Origin: Pseudomonadota bacterium
GTDB lineage: Bacteria > Pseudomonadota > Gammaproteobacteria > Burkholderiales > Rhodocyclaceae
Assembly (NCBI GenBank): GCA_963205435.1
Contig: CAUJIV010000090.1
Coordinates: forward strand, 1-39,409
Length of the DNA stretch: 39,409 nt
Reading direction: 5' to 3'
The position numbers and the translations under genes are program-made. Shown piece by piece: positions 1-8,048 of the stretch (position 1 is its first letter; each line of letters opens with the position of its first letter). The notes under the pieces were generated by a model. It was not told where the DNA came from. It did no database searches and worked only from the letters and a program-made list of their open reading frames with translations.

Positions 1-59
1 TTGTCCATGAATTCGCGCAAACCCATGCCCCGCTGAAATTGCACCTTGTTCTTCGGCAT
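1..59 (-). CDS. IS1595-family transposase, N-terminal fragment at window edge
   Basis: Reading leftwards from an ATG at 59, the 19 visible codons give MPKNKVQFQRGMGLREFMD. This matches the start of IS1595 (ISXO2-like) transposases, which begin with a short leader before an N-terminal zinc ribbon and a DDE-type nuclease domain. An AAGGAG ribosome-binding site lies just upstream on the minus strand. The gene runs off the left edge, so neither the catalytic domain nor intactness can be judged. A related but not identical copy starts at 39290 on the plus strand, so the two face outward from the window. Family assignment rests on this short N-terminus and on the shared upstream DNA. Confidence 0.75.
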   Translation of the reverse strand, partial: MPKNKVQFQRGMGLREFMD

Positions 60-128
60 CGCTTATCTCCTTGGAAAATCAAGCGATGCCAGTTTGCTAC
101 CCCCACTGGCTCACTGGCTGAGCCTCAT
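60..128 (-). mobile_element. Upstream end of the left IS1595-family element
   Basis: The reverse complement of this stretch matches 39221-39289 almost base for base, including ATGAGGCTCAGCC, GTGAGCCAGT and GGGGTAGCAAACTGGCATCG. Similarity stops abruptly beyond 128, which I take as the element boundary. The outermost part contains a small hairpin (GGCTCA / TGAGCC). No target-site duplication can be checked because the other end of the element lies outside the window. Confidence 0.65.
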
Positions 129-206
129 TGGTAATCAGGAAGGAAAATGCCGTTGCCGGACTGAACCGTCCCGCAGGACAGGTTAGAGGGTGTCGGGGAT
201 TAATTC

Positions 207-274
207 GGAACGCGAAACGCAAAACTCGAAACCCGAAACGCGAAACCCGAAACCCGCAACTCGCAACTCCAAAC
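207..274 (+). repeat. Tandem heptamer array 1 (GAAACYC type)
   Basis: Nine exact-length 7-bp units (207-269) plus a partial unit. They vary around GAAACCC: GAAACGC, GAAACCC, GCAACTC and AAAACTC all occur. The array lies 5' of the four-helix-bundle gene in the same orientation as array 2. Its regular 7-bp phase and lack of spacers distinguish it from CRISPR. Heptameric short tandem repeats are known in other bacteria, for example the STRR sequences of cyanobacteria; a specific link to this family is my inference. Confidence 0.9.
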
Positions 275-297
275 GGATTAGGGCCATACGTTCTTGA

Positions 298-741
298 ATG
301 GCGACGGTGACGAGTTTCGAAGAGCTGGATGTCTGGCAGCGGGCGCGCGAGCTGGCCAGGGGCGTCTATGCCGCCACCAGGAAGGAACCGTTCGCAAGCG
401 ACCATGCCCTTTGTAACCAGATACGGCGCTCCGTGATATCGATTCCATCCAATATTGCGGAGGGTTTCGAGCGTGGCGGGCGCCCGGAATTCATCCAGTT
501 CCTGTCCATCGCCAAGGGATCGAGCGGCGAATTGAAGACGCAGTTGCATATTGCCCATGATCAAGGTTACCTATCCGATGAGGCGTTCGAGTCCTTGAGG
601 AGAGAGACAACGGAGACGGCCAACATGATCGGGGGGTTTATCAGGTATCTCGCCCAAAGCGAGATTCGCGGCAGCAAGTTCAAGAGAACCGGGTCGGATC
701 GCCCGCGCGACAAATCCGGGTCGAAATCGCGCGACGCATAA
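298..741 (+). CDS. Four-helix-bundle protein (S23/IVS-encoded protein family)
   Basis: A 147-residue protein recognised as the four-helix-bundle family first known from ORFs in 23S rRNA intervening sequences. Typical signatures are FEELDVWQRARELA near residue 7, IRRSVISIPSNIAEGF near residue 42, RPEFIQFLSIAKGSSGELKT near residue 61, and a final helix around 100-122. The molecular role of the family is not established; relatives include the bAvd accessory protein of diversity-generating retroelements. The last 25 residues are basic and low in complexity and look like a non-family extension. The gene lies alone, with heptamer arrays immediately on both sides and no rRNA or reverse transcriptase nearby. 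Its TAA stop sits inside the first heptamer of array 2. No clear Shine-Dalgarno precedes the ATG. Confidence 0.85.
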   Translation: MATVTSFEELDVWQRARELARGVYAATRKEPFASDHALCNQIRRSVISIPSNIAEGFERGGRPEFIQFLSIAKGSSGELKTQLHIAHDQGYLSDEAFESLRRETTETANMIGGFIRYLAQSEIRGSKFKRTGSDRPRDKSGSKSRDA

Positions 742-827
742 CTCGCAACGCGAAACTCGAAACCCGAAACTCGAAACCCGAAACTCGAAACCCGAAACCC
801 GAAACTCGAAACCCGAAACGCGCAACC
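738..827 (+). repeat. Tandem heptamer array 2, abutting a start codon
   Basis: Twelve consecutive 7-bp units (738-821), mostly alternating GAAACTC and GAAACCC, then GCAACC directly followed by the ATG at 828. The first unit contains the stop codon of the four-helix-bundle gene, so the array fills the whole gap between two genes. No purine-rich ribosome-binding site is present between the array and the downstream gene. Confidence 0.92.
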
Positions 828-2492
828 ATGCCGAACGATACCCTCGACGACCTGTTCAAGCGTTTCGAGCGCCTCAACGAGATCGGCGCCGCCCTCTCCC
901 ACGAGCGCGACATCGACCGGCTGCTCGAGCGCATCCTCGTCGCCGCCAAGCAGATCACCCATGCCGAGGGCGGCACCCTCTACCGCATGAGCGAGGACGA
1001 GCGCTTCCTGCGCTTCGAGATCATGCACAACGACAGCCTGAAGATCGCCCTCGGCGGCACCTCGGGCAACCCGGTGACGCTGCCGCCGCTGCCGCTGCGC
1101 ACGGAAAGCGGCGAGGACAACAACTCGATGGTGGCGGCCTACGCCGCCATCCACCAGCAGACGGTGAACATCGCCGACGCCTACGAGGCCGAGGGCTTCG
1201 ACTTCTCCGGCACGCGCCGCTTCGACCAGCGCACCGGCTACCGCTCGCGCTCCTTCCTCACGGTGCCGATGAAGAACCACGAGAACACGGTGATCGGCGT
1301 GCTGCAGCTGATCAACGCCATCGACGGCGACAGCGGCGCCATCGTGCCGTTTTCCGCCGCCGACCAGCGCCTCGCCGAGTCGCTCGCCTCGCAGGCGGCC
1401 ATCGCCCTGACCAACCGCCAGCTCATCGACCAGCTGGAGAAGCTGTTCGAGTCCTTCATCCGCCTGATCAACGTCGCCATCGACGAGAAGTCCCCCTACA
1501 CCGGCCGGCACTGCGAGCGCGTGCCCGAGCTGACCATGATGCTGGCCGAGGCGGTGAACGACACCCGCGAGGGGCCGCTGGCCGACTTCGCCATGAGCGA
1601 CAAGGACCGCTACGAGCTGAAGATCGCCGGCCTGCTGCACGACTGCGGCAAGGTGACGACGCCGGTGCACGTCGTCGACAAGGCGACCAAGCTGCAGACC
1701 CTGTGCGACCGCATCCATCTCGTCGACACCCGCTTCGAGGTGCTCAAGCGCGACGCGCGCATCGCCGCCCTCGAGGCGCGGCTCGCCCTGCGCCCGGCGG
1801 GCGACGCGGCGGCCGAGGCCAGGCTGGAGGAGGAACTGGCGCAAACGCTGCGGCAACTCGACGACGACCGCGAGTTCCTGCGCCACGCCAACATCGGCTC
1901 CGAGGCCATGAGCGCCGAGGACCAGGCGCGCGTCGGCCGCATCGGCACCGGCTGCCGCTGGACCGGGGTCGATGGCGCGCCGGCCGATTTCCTCAGTGCT
2001 GACGAGATCGAGAACCTCGCCATTCCCGCCGGCACCCTGACCCGCGCCGAGCGCGAGACCATCAACAACCACATCGTCGCCACCATCAAGATGCTCGAGC
2101 AGCTGCCCTGGCCGAAGCACCTCGCCAACGTGCCCGAGTACGCCGGCGGCCACCACGAGCGCATGGACGGCAAGGGCTACCCGAAGGGGCTGCGCCGCGA
2201 GCAGATGAGCGTCCAGGCGCGCATCATGGGCATCGCCGACATCTTCGAGGCCCTCACCGCCCGCGACCGGCCCTACAAGCGCGGCAAGACCCTGTCAGAG
2301 TCGCTCGAGATCCTCGGCAAGTTCCGCCTCAACGGCCACATCGACCCCGACCTCTTCGACGTCTTCGTGCGGCAGAAGGTCTATCTGAAATACGCCGAGC
2401 GCTTCCTCGATCCGCAGCTGATCGACGAGGTGGATGAGGGCAATATCCCCGGTTTCGATAGCGGTAATTCCGGGCAGCAAAAATTGCCGTGA
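828..2492 (+). CDS. GAF and HD-GYP domain protein, probable cyclic-di-GMP phosphodiesterase
   Basis: 554 residues. Residues about 15-190 form a GAF sensory domain ending in SLASQAAIALTNRQLIDQLEKL, followed by a coiled linker. The HD-GYP domain then starts: LLHDCGKV (about 267-274) carries the HD metal pair, and HHERMDGKGYPKGL (about 443-456) is the full HHExxDGxGYP signature. About 130 residues between the HD and GYP motifs form an insertion with a charged helical stretch, as seen in a subset of these proteins. HD-GYP proteins hydrolyse cyclic-di-GMP to pGpG or GMP. It is cytoplasmic by sequence, without signal peptide or membrane segment. Type IV pilin genes follow, so a role in pilus-linked motility or surface behaviour is plausible. 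The start is directly abutted by a heptamer array, leaving it without a Shine-Dalgarno sequence. Confidence 0.9.
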   Translation: MPNDTLDDLFKRFERLNEIGAALSHERDIDRLLERILVAAKQITHAEGGTLYRMSEDERFLRFEIMHNDSLKIALGGTSGNPVTLPPLPLRTESGEDNNSMVAAYAAIHQQTVNIADAYEAEGFDFSGTRRFDQRTGYRSRSFLTVPMKNHENTVIGVLQLINAIDGDSGAIVPFSAADQRLAESLASQAAIALTNRQLIDQLEKLFESFIRLINVAIDEKSPYTGRHCERVPELTMMLAEAVNDTREGPLADFAMSDKDRYELKIAGLLHDCGKVTTPVHVVDKATKLQTLCDRIHLVDTRFEVLKRDARIAALEARLALRPAGDAAAEARLEEELAQTLRQLDDDREFLRHANIGSEAMSAEDQARVGRIGTGCRWTGVDGAPADFLSADEIENLAIPAGTLTRAERETINNHIVATIKMLEQLPWPKHLANVPEYAGGHHERMDGKGYPKGLRREQMSVQARIMGIADIFEALTARDRPYKRGKTLSESLEILGKFRLNGHIDPDLFDVFVRQKVYLKYAERFLDPQLIDEVDEGNIPGFDSGNSGQQKLP

Positions 2493-2580
2493 ATGGTCAC
2501 TACAAAACCAGAAATGCACTCTTTAAAAGCGCGAATTTATAATTCCAAGTGAAAACAGCAAGTTACATCGCACGAAAAAG

Positions 2581-2597
2581 TGGCATGGTCATTGCAT
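2581..2597 (+). promoter_or_regulatory. Sigma-54 (-24/-12) promoter of first pilin gene
   Basis: TGGCATGGTCATTGCAT has GG at 2582-2583 and GC at 2594-2595 separated by exactly 10 bp, the canonical RpoN spacing (consensus TGGCAC-N5-TTGCW). It lies about 70 bp upstream of the pilin ATG. Pilin genes are typical RpoN/PilSR targets in proteobacteria. Confidence 0.8.
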
Positions 2598-2666
2598 GGT
2601 AAATGTCAGGATCCGAGAGGAACCGCATATTGACCACGTTATTTTTTGTTTTCAAGGGAGAAATAT

Positions 2667-3089
2667 ATGAAGGCGATGCAAAAGGGCTTCACTCTTATCG
2701 AGCTGATGATTGTGGTTGCGATCGTCGGCATTCTTGCCGCCGTTGCGCTGCCGGCGTACCAGGACTACACCATCCGCGCACAGGTAACGGAAGGCATCGG
2801 CCTTGCCGATGGCGCCAAGGTCAATGTGGCCGAGTATTACCAGACCAATGGCAGCCTGCCAACGACTAGCGCAGCGGCCGGCTACGGCGGTGCCGTGGGT
2901 AAGTACGTTTCGGGCACTGCAATTGGAGCGTCCGGCGTGATTACCGCAACCTTTGGTGCCGGCGCGAACTCGAACATCAACACCCAGACGATCACCCTGA
3001 CGCCCACCGCCGATGCCGGCACCGGTGTTCTACGCTGGGCCTGCAGCGGCACGGTTACGGCCAAGTATCGGCCGTCATCCTGCAAGTAA
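2667..3089 (+). CDS. pilA: Type IV major pilin (copy 1)
   Basis: 140-residue prepilin. The ATG at 2667 follows an AAGGGAG ribosome-binding site at 2654-2660 and gives the short class III leader MKAMQKG, cleaved before [20 protein letters not shown]; the Glu at mature position 5 is present. The hydrophobic N-terminal helix is followed by a small globular domain rich in Gly, Ala and Thr. A C-terminal disulfide loop is suggested by the two cysteines in [17 protein letters not shown]. An in-frame ATG at 2646 would add a seven-residue extension and is less likely. Differences from copy 2 are confined to a few residues, including TTS versus GSS in the central loop and R versus S before WACSG. It has its own sigma-54 promoter and terminator, so it is a monocistronic unit. 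Confidence 0.92.
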   Translation: MKAMQKGFTLIELMIVVAIVGILAAVALPAYQDYTIRAQVTEGIGLADGAKVNVAEYYQTNGSLPTTSAAAGYGGAVGKYVSGTAIGASGVITATFGAGANSNINTQTITLTPTADAGTGVLRWACSGTVTAKYRPSSCK

Positions 3090-3110
3090 TCGCAGGCTCC
3101 TCGCAAACGG

Positions 3111-3143
3111 GCAGGTTCGGGCATGCGCCCGAACCTGCTTTTT
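3111..3143 (+). terminator. Rho-independent terminator after pilin 1
   Basis: Perfect 12-bp stem GCAGGTTCGGGC (3111-3122) / GCCCGAACCTGC (3127-3138) with a 4-nt loop and a run of five T. Confidence 0.92.
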
Positions 3144-3484
3144 CGTCGATGCGAGGGCCGGAATCCTTCCCGGCAGGATGTGGAAGAGGCATGGATCCAA
3201 AACCCGGTAATCCTCGTCAGTCAGATGCCTGTTACGGCCGTGATTTCACGATGCTGCATGCCTCGGCCACCGACTCGATGCCAATTCAAGCCGTCTTTGA
3301 CAGCCTGTTTCATTTTCATCCATTGTTATCCGTCAGATTCAAGCGTCACGATTTGGTCTCGGAACATGAAAAGGCAATGCAAAAAACTGCCCTGAATTGT
3401 CACAACCTAACGTGAAAGCGTCGGCAAAATGCGACACCAGTATAAAAATACCGTAAAAACAACACGCAAAACCAAGTCAAGGGC
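3144..3484. other. Non-coding spacer between pilin units with a possible decayed pilin 5' end
   Basis: No convincing gene. At 3368-3391 the bases GAAAAGGCAATGCAAAAA read EKAMQK and resemble the first codons of the two pilins (ATGAAAGCGATGCAAAAA), after which similarity fades. This may be the scar of a third pilin copy, but the match is short. The remainder is A/T-rich next to the second promoter. Confidence 0.35.
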
Positions 3485-3500
3485 TGGCATGCGATTTGCT
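3485..3500 (+). promoter_or_regulatory. Sigma-54 (-24/-12) promoter of second pilin gene
   Basis: TGGCATGCGATTTGCT has GG at 3486-3487 and GC at 3498-3499 with the required 10-bp spacing. Surrounding sequence differs from the promoter of copy 1 although the coding regions are nearly identical. Confidence 0.8.
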
Positions 3501-3568
3501 ACATATGATCCGTGGTCGGGAAAATTCAGGATCCCGGTTCATATCGTCAAACTGAAAAGGAGAGTCAC

Positions 3569-3991
3569 ATGAAAGCGATGCAAAAAGGCTTCACTCTTAT
3601 CGAACTGATGATCGTGGTTGCGATCGTTGGCATTCTTGCCGCCGTTGCGCTGCCGGCGTACCAGGACTACACCATCCGCGCACAGGTAACGGAAGGCATC
3701 GGCCTTGCCGATGGCGCCAAGGTCAATGTTGCCGAGTACTACCAGACCAATGGCAGTCTGCCGGGGAGCAGTGCAGCGGCTGGTTACGGCGGTGCCGTGG
3801 GCAAATACGTTTCGGGCACTGCAATTGGAGCGTCCGGCGTGATTACCGCAACCTTTGGTGCCGGCGCGAACTCGAACATCAACACCCAGACGATCACCCT
3901 GACGCCCACCGCCGATGCCGGCACCGGCGTCCTTAGCTGGGCCTGCAGCGGCACGGTCACGGCCAAATATCGGCCGTCTTCCTGCAAGTAA
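3569..3991 (+). CDS. pilA: Type IV major pilin (copy 2)
   Basis: 140-residue prepilin, nearly identical to copy 1, with leader MKAMQKG and the [10 protein letters not shown] helix. It has the same C-terminal cysteine pair. The start at 3569 follows a strong AAAAGGAGAG ribosome-binding site. Many differences are synonymous third-position changes, so both genes appear to be under selection. The pair probably arose by tandem duplication including the terminator. The two subunits could be co-assembled or alternatively expressed. The large PAP2-spermidine-synthase fusion starts just downstream of this unit. Confidence 0.92.
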   Translation: MKAMQKGFTLIELMIVVAIVGILAAVALPAYQDYTIRAQVTEGIGLADGAKVNVAEYYQTNGSLPGSSAAAGYGGAVGKYVSGTAIGASGVITATFGAGANSNINTQTITLTPTADAGTGVLSWACSGTVTAKYRPSSCK

Positions 3992-4012
3992 TCGCAGGCG
4001 CTTCGCAAACGG

Positions 4013-4046
4013 GCAGGTTCGGGCATGCGCCCGAGCCTGCTTTTTT
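4013..4046 (+). terminator. Rho-independent terminator after pilin 2
   Basis: 12-bp stem GCAGGTTCGGGC (4013-4024) / GCCCGAGCCTGC (4029-4040), one G-T wobble, loop ATGC, six T. It duplicates the terminator of copy 1. Confidence 0.92.
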
Positions 4047-4091
4047 GTTGACGTGATGGTGGTGCCCAAATTCGCGTGATGTGGAAGTCGC

Positions 4092-7000
4092 ATGGACTAT
4101 TCTGAAATGCGCGCCGAGCAGGCGCGACTGATCCCCCTGCTGGGTGTTTTCCTCTTGACCCAGCTGCTGCTGTCGCTGGCCGGAGTGGTGCCGGTGCCTT
4201 ATGCCGAGCTGGGTGAAAGCCATCTTTTCCCGCGTTACGGCTTCGCCGCGTTCTACGCCTTTGTCCTGCTGGTCTTTTCCGCCGTACTGCCCTCACGACT
4301 GTTTCTTTTGACTGTGGCAGCTGGATTGGCTCTGGCTGGGGCATATCTTGCCTTCGCCGGCCCGCCGCCTGAAGGCACGTCTCTTTTCACGCATTATCTA
4401 TTTTCTGTTCTTGCCGGTCTTGGTTGCTCGGCCCTGCTGACGCTCGTGCTTGTCTGGCGGATGGCTCCCCCTGCACAGGAAGCCTCCCTAAGGGTGCTGC
4501 TAGGGTTCATCCTCTACTTTCTGCTTTTTATGCCGTTGCCCTATGCGTCTTTACGTTTGACTTCACTGCTCCACCCAGCCACCCTCGATGCGGTGGCGTT
4601 TCACTTCGACGCGTCGCTCGGCTTCCAGCCGAGCGTCATACTGGGTCTGTGGCGGGAATCCTTCCCTGCTTTTCGTTATGCCATCACTTTCGCATATGAC
4701 GCCATGCCATTGGGCTTCGCGGTGCTCTATGCCTTGAGCGTGCGCTATCCGCGGCGGATCAACATCAGCCTGCTCTGGTTCTGGGCGATTTCTGCGTTGT
4801 TCGCCTCGATTGCCTATCATCTGGCTCCTGTGGCGGGCCCTGCCCATCTCTTCGGCAAGGCGTTTCCCCTGTCGGTGCCGCCGGCGGAAGCCGTGACGAC
4901 GCTGGGTATCGTGCTGCAGCCGGTTGCCCGCAATGGCGTGCCTTCGATGCACTTCGGCTGGGCCTTCGGTTTCTGGCTGATCTCGCAATTTTTCGAAATT
5001 CGATGGATTCGCAACCTGTTTGCCGTCCTGCTCGGTCTGAACATCCTGGCGACCCTGGGGCTTGGCGAGCATTATCTGGTCGACCTGGTCGTTTCGATCC
5101 CGCTCATCCTTGCCATTCTCGGCTTCAGCATGCGCGGCGGCGATGCCGCTTCGCGCCGACCGGTCATCGTTGCCGGCGCCGTGCTGGCGCTGCTCTGGAT
5201 GCTGTTCCTCCGCTTCGGCATCGATATCGTGCTGGCAGCGCCCTGGCTGGTGCCAGTGGCGGAACTGGCTACCGTGGCGGTTGGCGTGGCAATGTTCCGC
5301 CGCTTGAAGGCTTCCCTCCGAGTACCTGGAGTCTTGGAGACGGCGCAGGCTGCACAAGGCATGATTCATTCGCGCGAGGTTCTGACTGTCGTTGCCGTCT
5401 TCGTCTTTTCCGGATTCGCCGGGCTGGTCTATGAAGTGGTATACGCCAAGGCGCTGGCGCTGGCCTTTGGCAGCACGGCGCTTGCAACCTACACCGTATT
5501 GGCGACCTACATGTGCGGCCTGGCGCTGGGCGCGTGGGCAGGCGGATGGCTGGCCGAGCGCACGCGGCGGCCGCTGGTCGGTTTCGCGCTTTGCGAACTG
5601 GGCATCGGCCTTTACAGTGTCCTGACGCCGCTCATCTTTCCGGCCATGCGTAACGTCTATGCTGCCCTTGCCGGTGGTTTCGCGCCGGATGCGCCCGGCC
5701 TGACTGTCCTGCGTTTTTCCCTCGGCGCGGCGGTTCTGCTGCCGCCGACGCTGCTGATGGGCATGACGCTGCCGCTGCTGGCCCGCTACCTTGGTGACCG
5801 GCGCGAAACGCTGGGTGTCTCGGTCGCGCTTCTCTACGGCGCAAATACCCTGGGCGCCGCGCTGGGCGCCTTGCTTGCCGGTTATCTCCTGCTGCCGGCC
5901 TTTGGCGTTTTGAAATCCACGCTGCTTGCCGCCGCCTTGAATTTCAGCGTCGCCTATGCCGGGCTGCGGCTGGCGCGAGGGCGTCTGGATGCAGCCGCCG
6001 CTGGCCCGACTGGCCATGGCAGTGAGTCTGCGACTCTGGAGTCTCACCAGTCGATTGGCTGGCTGGCAATTGTAATCCTCGCGATTGGCGGCGTCCTGAC
6101 GCTCATTCTCGAGATCGACTACATCCATCTTCTGGCGGTGGTGGCAGGCAACAGCGCCTATGCCTTCTCCCTGATGCTGTCGACCTTCCTTGCAGGCCTG
6201 TCGATTGGCGCCATGCTGGCGCGCCGCCTGCTTGCGACGAAGTGGTCGCTCGCCGTGCTGCTCGCCTGGCTGGAGACAGGATTCGCCATCGTGCTGCTGG
6301 CCGGAGTCTTTTCCTGGAACCATATCCCTTCGTATTTTTCCGACTTTGCGGGATACCCCGGAGCAACGCGCTTCCCGTCGCGCGAATTCGTTCGCGCCAC
6401 CGTTTGCGCTCTGGTGATGCTGCCGCCGTCGATCTTCATCGGCATGCTGTATCCCGTTGCCTTCGAAGCTGTCGGCCGCGCCTTTCCGTCACGCAGGATG
6501 ACGATGCTCGGCCGTGCAATGGCCCTCAACACGGCGGGCAATATTGCCGGCGTCCTGCTCGGCGGTTTCGTGCTGCTTCCTCTGCTCGGCGCCCTGCGCT
6601 CGATCCAGCTTTCGGCCATCGTGGCCCTGGCTTTGGCGCTGCTGACGACGTACTGGGCTGCCGGGCGGCGCAAGCTGGCGCTGCTTCCACTGCCGGCTGC
6701 CGCCCTGCTGCTGATCCCGCAGCCCTCCACGCTGGATTATTCCTTGCTGTCAACCGGCGCGAACGTCTATTTCATGGCGCAAGGGTTCGGCCGGGCGATC
6801 GACCATGCCGAGAGCATCGACGGCGGGCTGACGACAGTCGTGTTGCGCGAAGAAGCCGGTGGAAAACCGATCAAGACCCTGCTGACAAACGGCAAGTTCC
6901 AGGGCAACGACGCCGAGGGCGGGGAGGTGATCGCCCAGGCGGGTTTTGCATTGGCGCCGCTGTTGCATGTTGGCAAGCGCGATCGAGCACTGGTCATCGG

Positions 7001-7745
7001 CTATGGCACGGGCATGAGCGCCCGCACCCTGCATGATGCGAGCTTCGCCCGGATGGACATCGTCGAGCTGAGCGGCGACATTGTCCGCATGGCGGACCGG
7101 CACTTCGAAGGCATCAACAAGCGGGTTGCGCAAGCCCCGGGGGTGGCCACCTACATCACCGACGGGCGCAACTATCTGCTCCTGCAGGAACGGCAGTACG
7201 ATCTCATCTCCATGGAAATCTCGTCGATCTGGTTTGCCGGCGCAGCCTCGCTCTACAACCGCGAGTTCTACCAGCTGGCGAAAGCCCGCCTCGCCGATGG
7301 CGGCGTCCTGCAGCAATGGGTTCAGCTGCATCACATGCGCAGCGAGGACTTCCTGACCATCATCGCCACCATCCGGTCCGAATTCCGCTACGTCTGGCTG
7401 TATCTGATCGGAGGCCAGGGCATTCTTGTGGCCAGCAACGATGTCGCTGCCGTGCCGTCAGCGCAGCACGCGCGCAAGCTCGAGGAGGCCGCCGGCCTGA
7501 AGCACTTACGGCCGCTGTTTCCGAAAGGCTTCAGTGTCCTGGCGGAGGATGACCTTCTGGATCCGGCCGCCACGGACGCGCTCATCGCGAAGGCAGCCGT
7601 GCCGCTTCACTATCTTGTTTCAAGCGATGACAATCTGCGCCTCGAATATGGAACGCCGAAAGGCAATGTGCTCGACGGCCAGGAATCGATGGCAAGCATC
7701 ATCGAGATGACCCGAAAGGCGCGTGCGGCTGCAGGCGAACGCTGA
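4092..7745 (+). CDS. Fusion of PAP2/AUR1-like membrane domain with membrane spermidine-synthase-like protein
   Basis: 1217 residues in one uninterrupted frame. Residues about 1-405 are a multi-pass domain of the PAP2_3 (AUR1/inositol-phosphotransferase) type, with GVPSMHFGW (about 279-287) and GEHYLVDLV (about 324-332) supplying the expected Ser-His and His-Asp catalytic pairs. Residues about 430-880 are roughly a dozen membrane helices typical of membrane-fused spermidine synthase-like proteins (SGFAGLVYEVVYAK opens this part). Residues about 890-1217 are a Rossmann SAM-binding domain, with VIGYGTGMSARTL near 967, VELSGDIV, and TDGRNYLL followed by YDLISMEISS. Known members make or modify polyamine-like products, but many have no assigned substrate. 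Both catalytic halves look complete. Base composition is less G/C-biased than downstream genes, suggesting transfer. Its position directly after two pilin genes hints at a surface-modification role; that is inference. Confidence 0.85.
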   Translation: MDYSEMRAEQARLIPLLGVFLLTQLLLSLAGVVPVPYAELGESHLFPRYGFAAFYAFVLLVFSAVLPSRLFLLTVAAGLALAGAYLAFAGPPPEGTSLFTHYLFSVLAGLGCSALLTLVLVWRMAPPAQEASLRVLLGFILYFLLFMPLPYASLRLTSLLHPATLDAVAFHFDASLGFQPSVILGLWRESFPAFRYAITFAYDAMPLGFAVLYALSVRYPRRINISLLWFWAISALFASIAYHLAPVAGPAHLFGKAFPLSVPPAEAVTTLGIVLQPVARNGVPSMHFGWAFGFWLISQFFEIRWIRNLFAVLLGLNILATLGLGEHYLVDLVVSIPLILAILGFSMRGGDAASRRPVIVAGAVLALLWMLFLRFGIDIVLAAPWLVPVAELATVAVGVAMFRRLKASLRVPGVLETAQAAQGMIHSREVLTVVAVFVFSGFAGLVYEVVYAKALALAFGSTALATYTVLATYMCGLALGAWAGGWLAERTRRPLVGFALCELGIGLYSVLTPLIFPAMRNVYAALAGGFAPDAPGLTVLRFSLGAAVLLPPTLLMGMTLPLLARYLGDRRETLGVSVALLYGANTLGAALGALLAGYLLLPAFGVLKSTLLAAALNFSVAYAGLRLARGRLDAAAAGPTGHGSESATLESHQSIGWLAIVILAIGGVLTLILEIDYIHLLAVVAGNSAYAFSLMLSTFLAGLSIGAMLARRLLATKWSLAVLLAWLETGFAIVLLAGVFSWNHIPSYFSDFAGYPGATRFPSREFVRATVCALVMLPPSIFIGMLYPVAFEAVGRAFPSRRMTMLGRAMALNTAGNIAGVLLGGFVLLPLLGALRSIQLSAIVALALALLTTYWAAGRRKLALLPLPAAALLLIPQPSTLDYSLLSTGANVYFMAQGFGRAIDHAESIDGGLTTVVLREEAGGKPIKTLLTNGKFQGNDAEGGEVIAQAGFALAPLLHVGKRDRALVIGYGTGMSARTLHDASFARMDIVELSGDIVRMADRHFEGINKRVAQAPGVATYITDGRNYLLLQERQYDLISMEISSIWFAGAASLYNREFYQLAKARLADGGVLQQWVQLHHMRSEDFLTIIATIRSEFRYVWLYLIGGQGILVASNDVAAVPSAQHARKLEEAAGLKHLRPLFPKGFSVLAEDDLLDPAATDALIAKAAVPLHYLVSSDDNLRLEYGTPKGNVLDGQESMASIIEMTRKARAAAGER

Positions 7746-7789
7746 CGTTCGGCGAGTCTGCCCTCAAGCTCGATCGGGGCGGACAAGAC

Positions 7790-7972
7790 TTGGCGCCAGC
7801 ACCGCTCTCAAGACGGTCTCGCCAGCGCCACCGCGAAGCCGCCACCTGAACCATTACAGCACGCTCTTTTTCACCCACCGGCCGGCAGGCGTCATTGCAG
7901 CCAGCGCGCGACGGCCTTCGACTGCCTGCGCTTGCGCAAAGTGACGACGGGGTATCGTATCCGGCGCGCCGT
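7790..7972 (-). pseudogene. sixA remnant, copy 1 (internally deleted)
   Basis: Read on the minus strand, this aligns with two separate parts of the intact sixA at 12941-13393. An N-proximal piece around the GTPD motif is joined to the C-terminal piece WVKKSVL-stop-WFRWRLRGGAGETVLR. The middle of the gene is missing and an in-frame TAA interrupts the tail. It is about 90% alike by eye to copy 2 at 9639-9832. It begins right after the residual vapC stop codon, as copy 2 does after the intact vapC. Confidence 0.75.
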
Positions 7973-8009
7973 CTGGATGGGCGAGACCGCCGATGGTCAA
8001 GGAGGCAGC

Positions 8010-8048
8010 CTATTTCCCGACAAGCGGGTTTGTGTCGTCTGTGATCAT
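8010..8048 (-). pseudogene. vapC deletion scar (12-codon residue)
   Basis: The minus strand reads MITDDTNPLVGK then stop. MIxxDTN corresponds to the start of the intact VapC at 9870-10307 (MIAVDTN) and NPLVGK to its last six residues, so almost the whole toxin has been removed. The ATGA overlap with the upstream antitoxin is retained. The junction lies at an AAC/AAT Asn codon present at both ends, consistent with a microhomology deletion. Confidence 0.85.

Noticed and set aside
207-827. Heptamer arrays as a CRISPR locus
   Set aside because: Units are 7 bp with no unique spacers, and no cas genes are present.
2646-2666. Upstream start for pilin 1 (MFSREKY extension)
   Set aside because: The ATG at 2667 has the proper ribosome-binding site and matches the short leader of copy 2.
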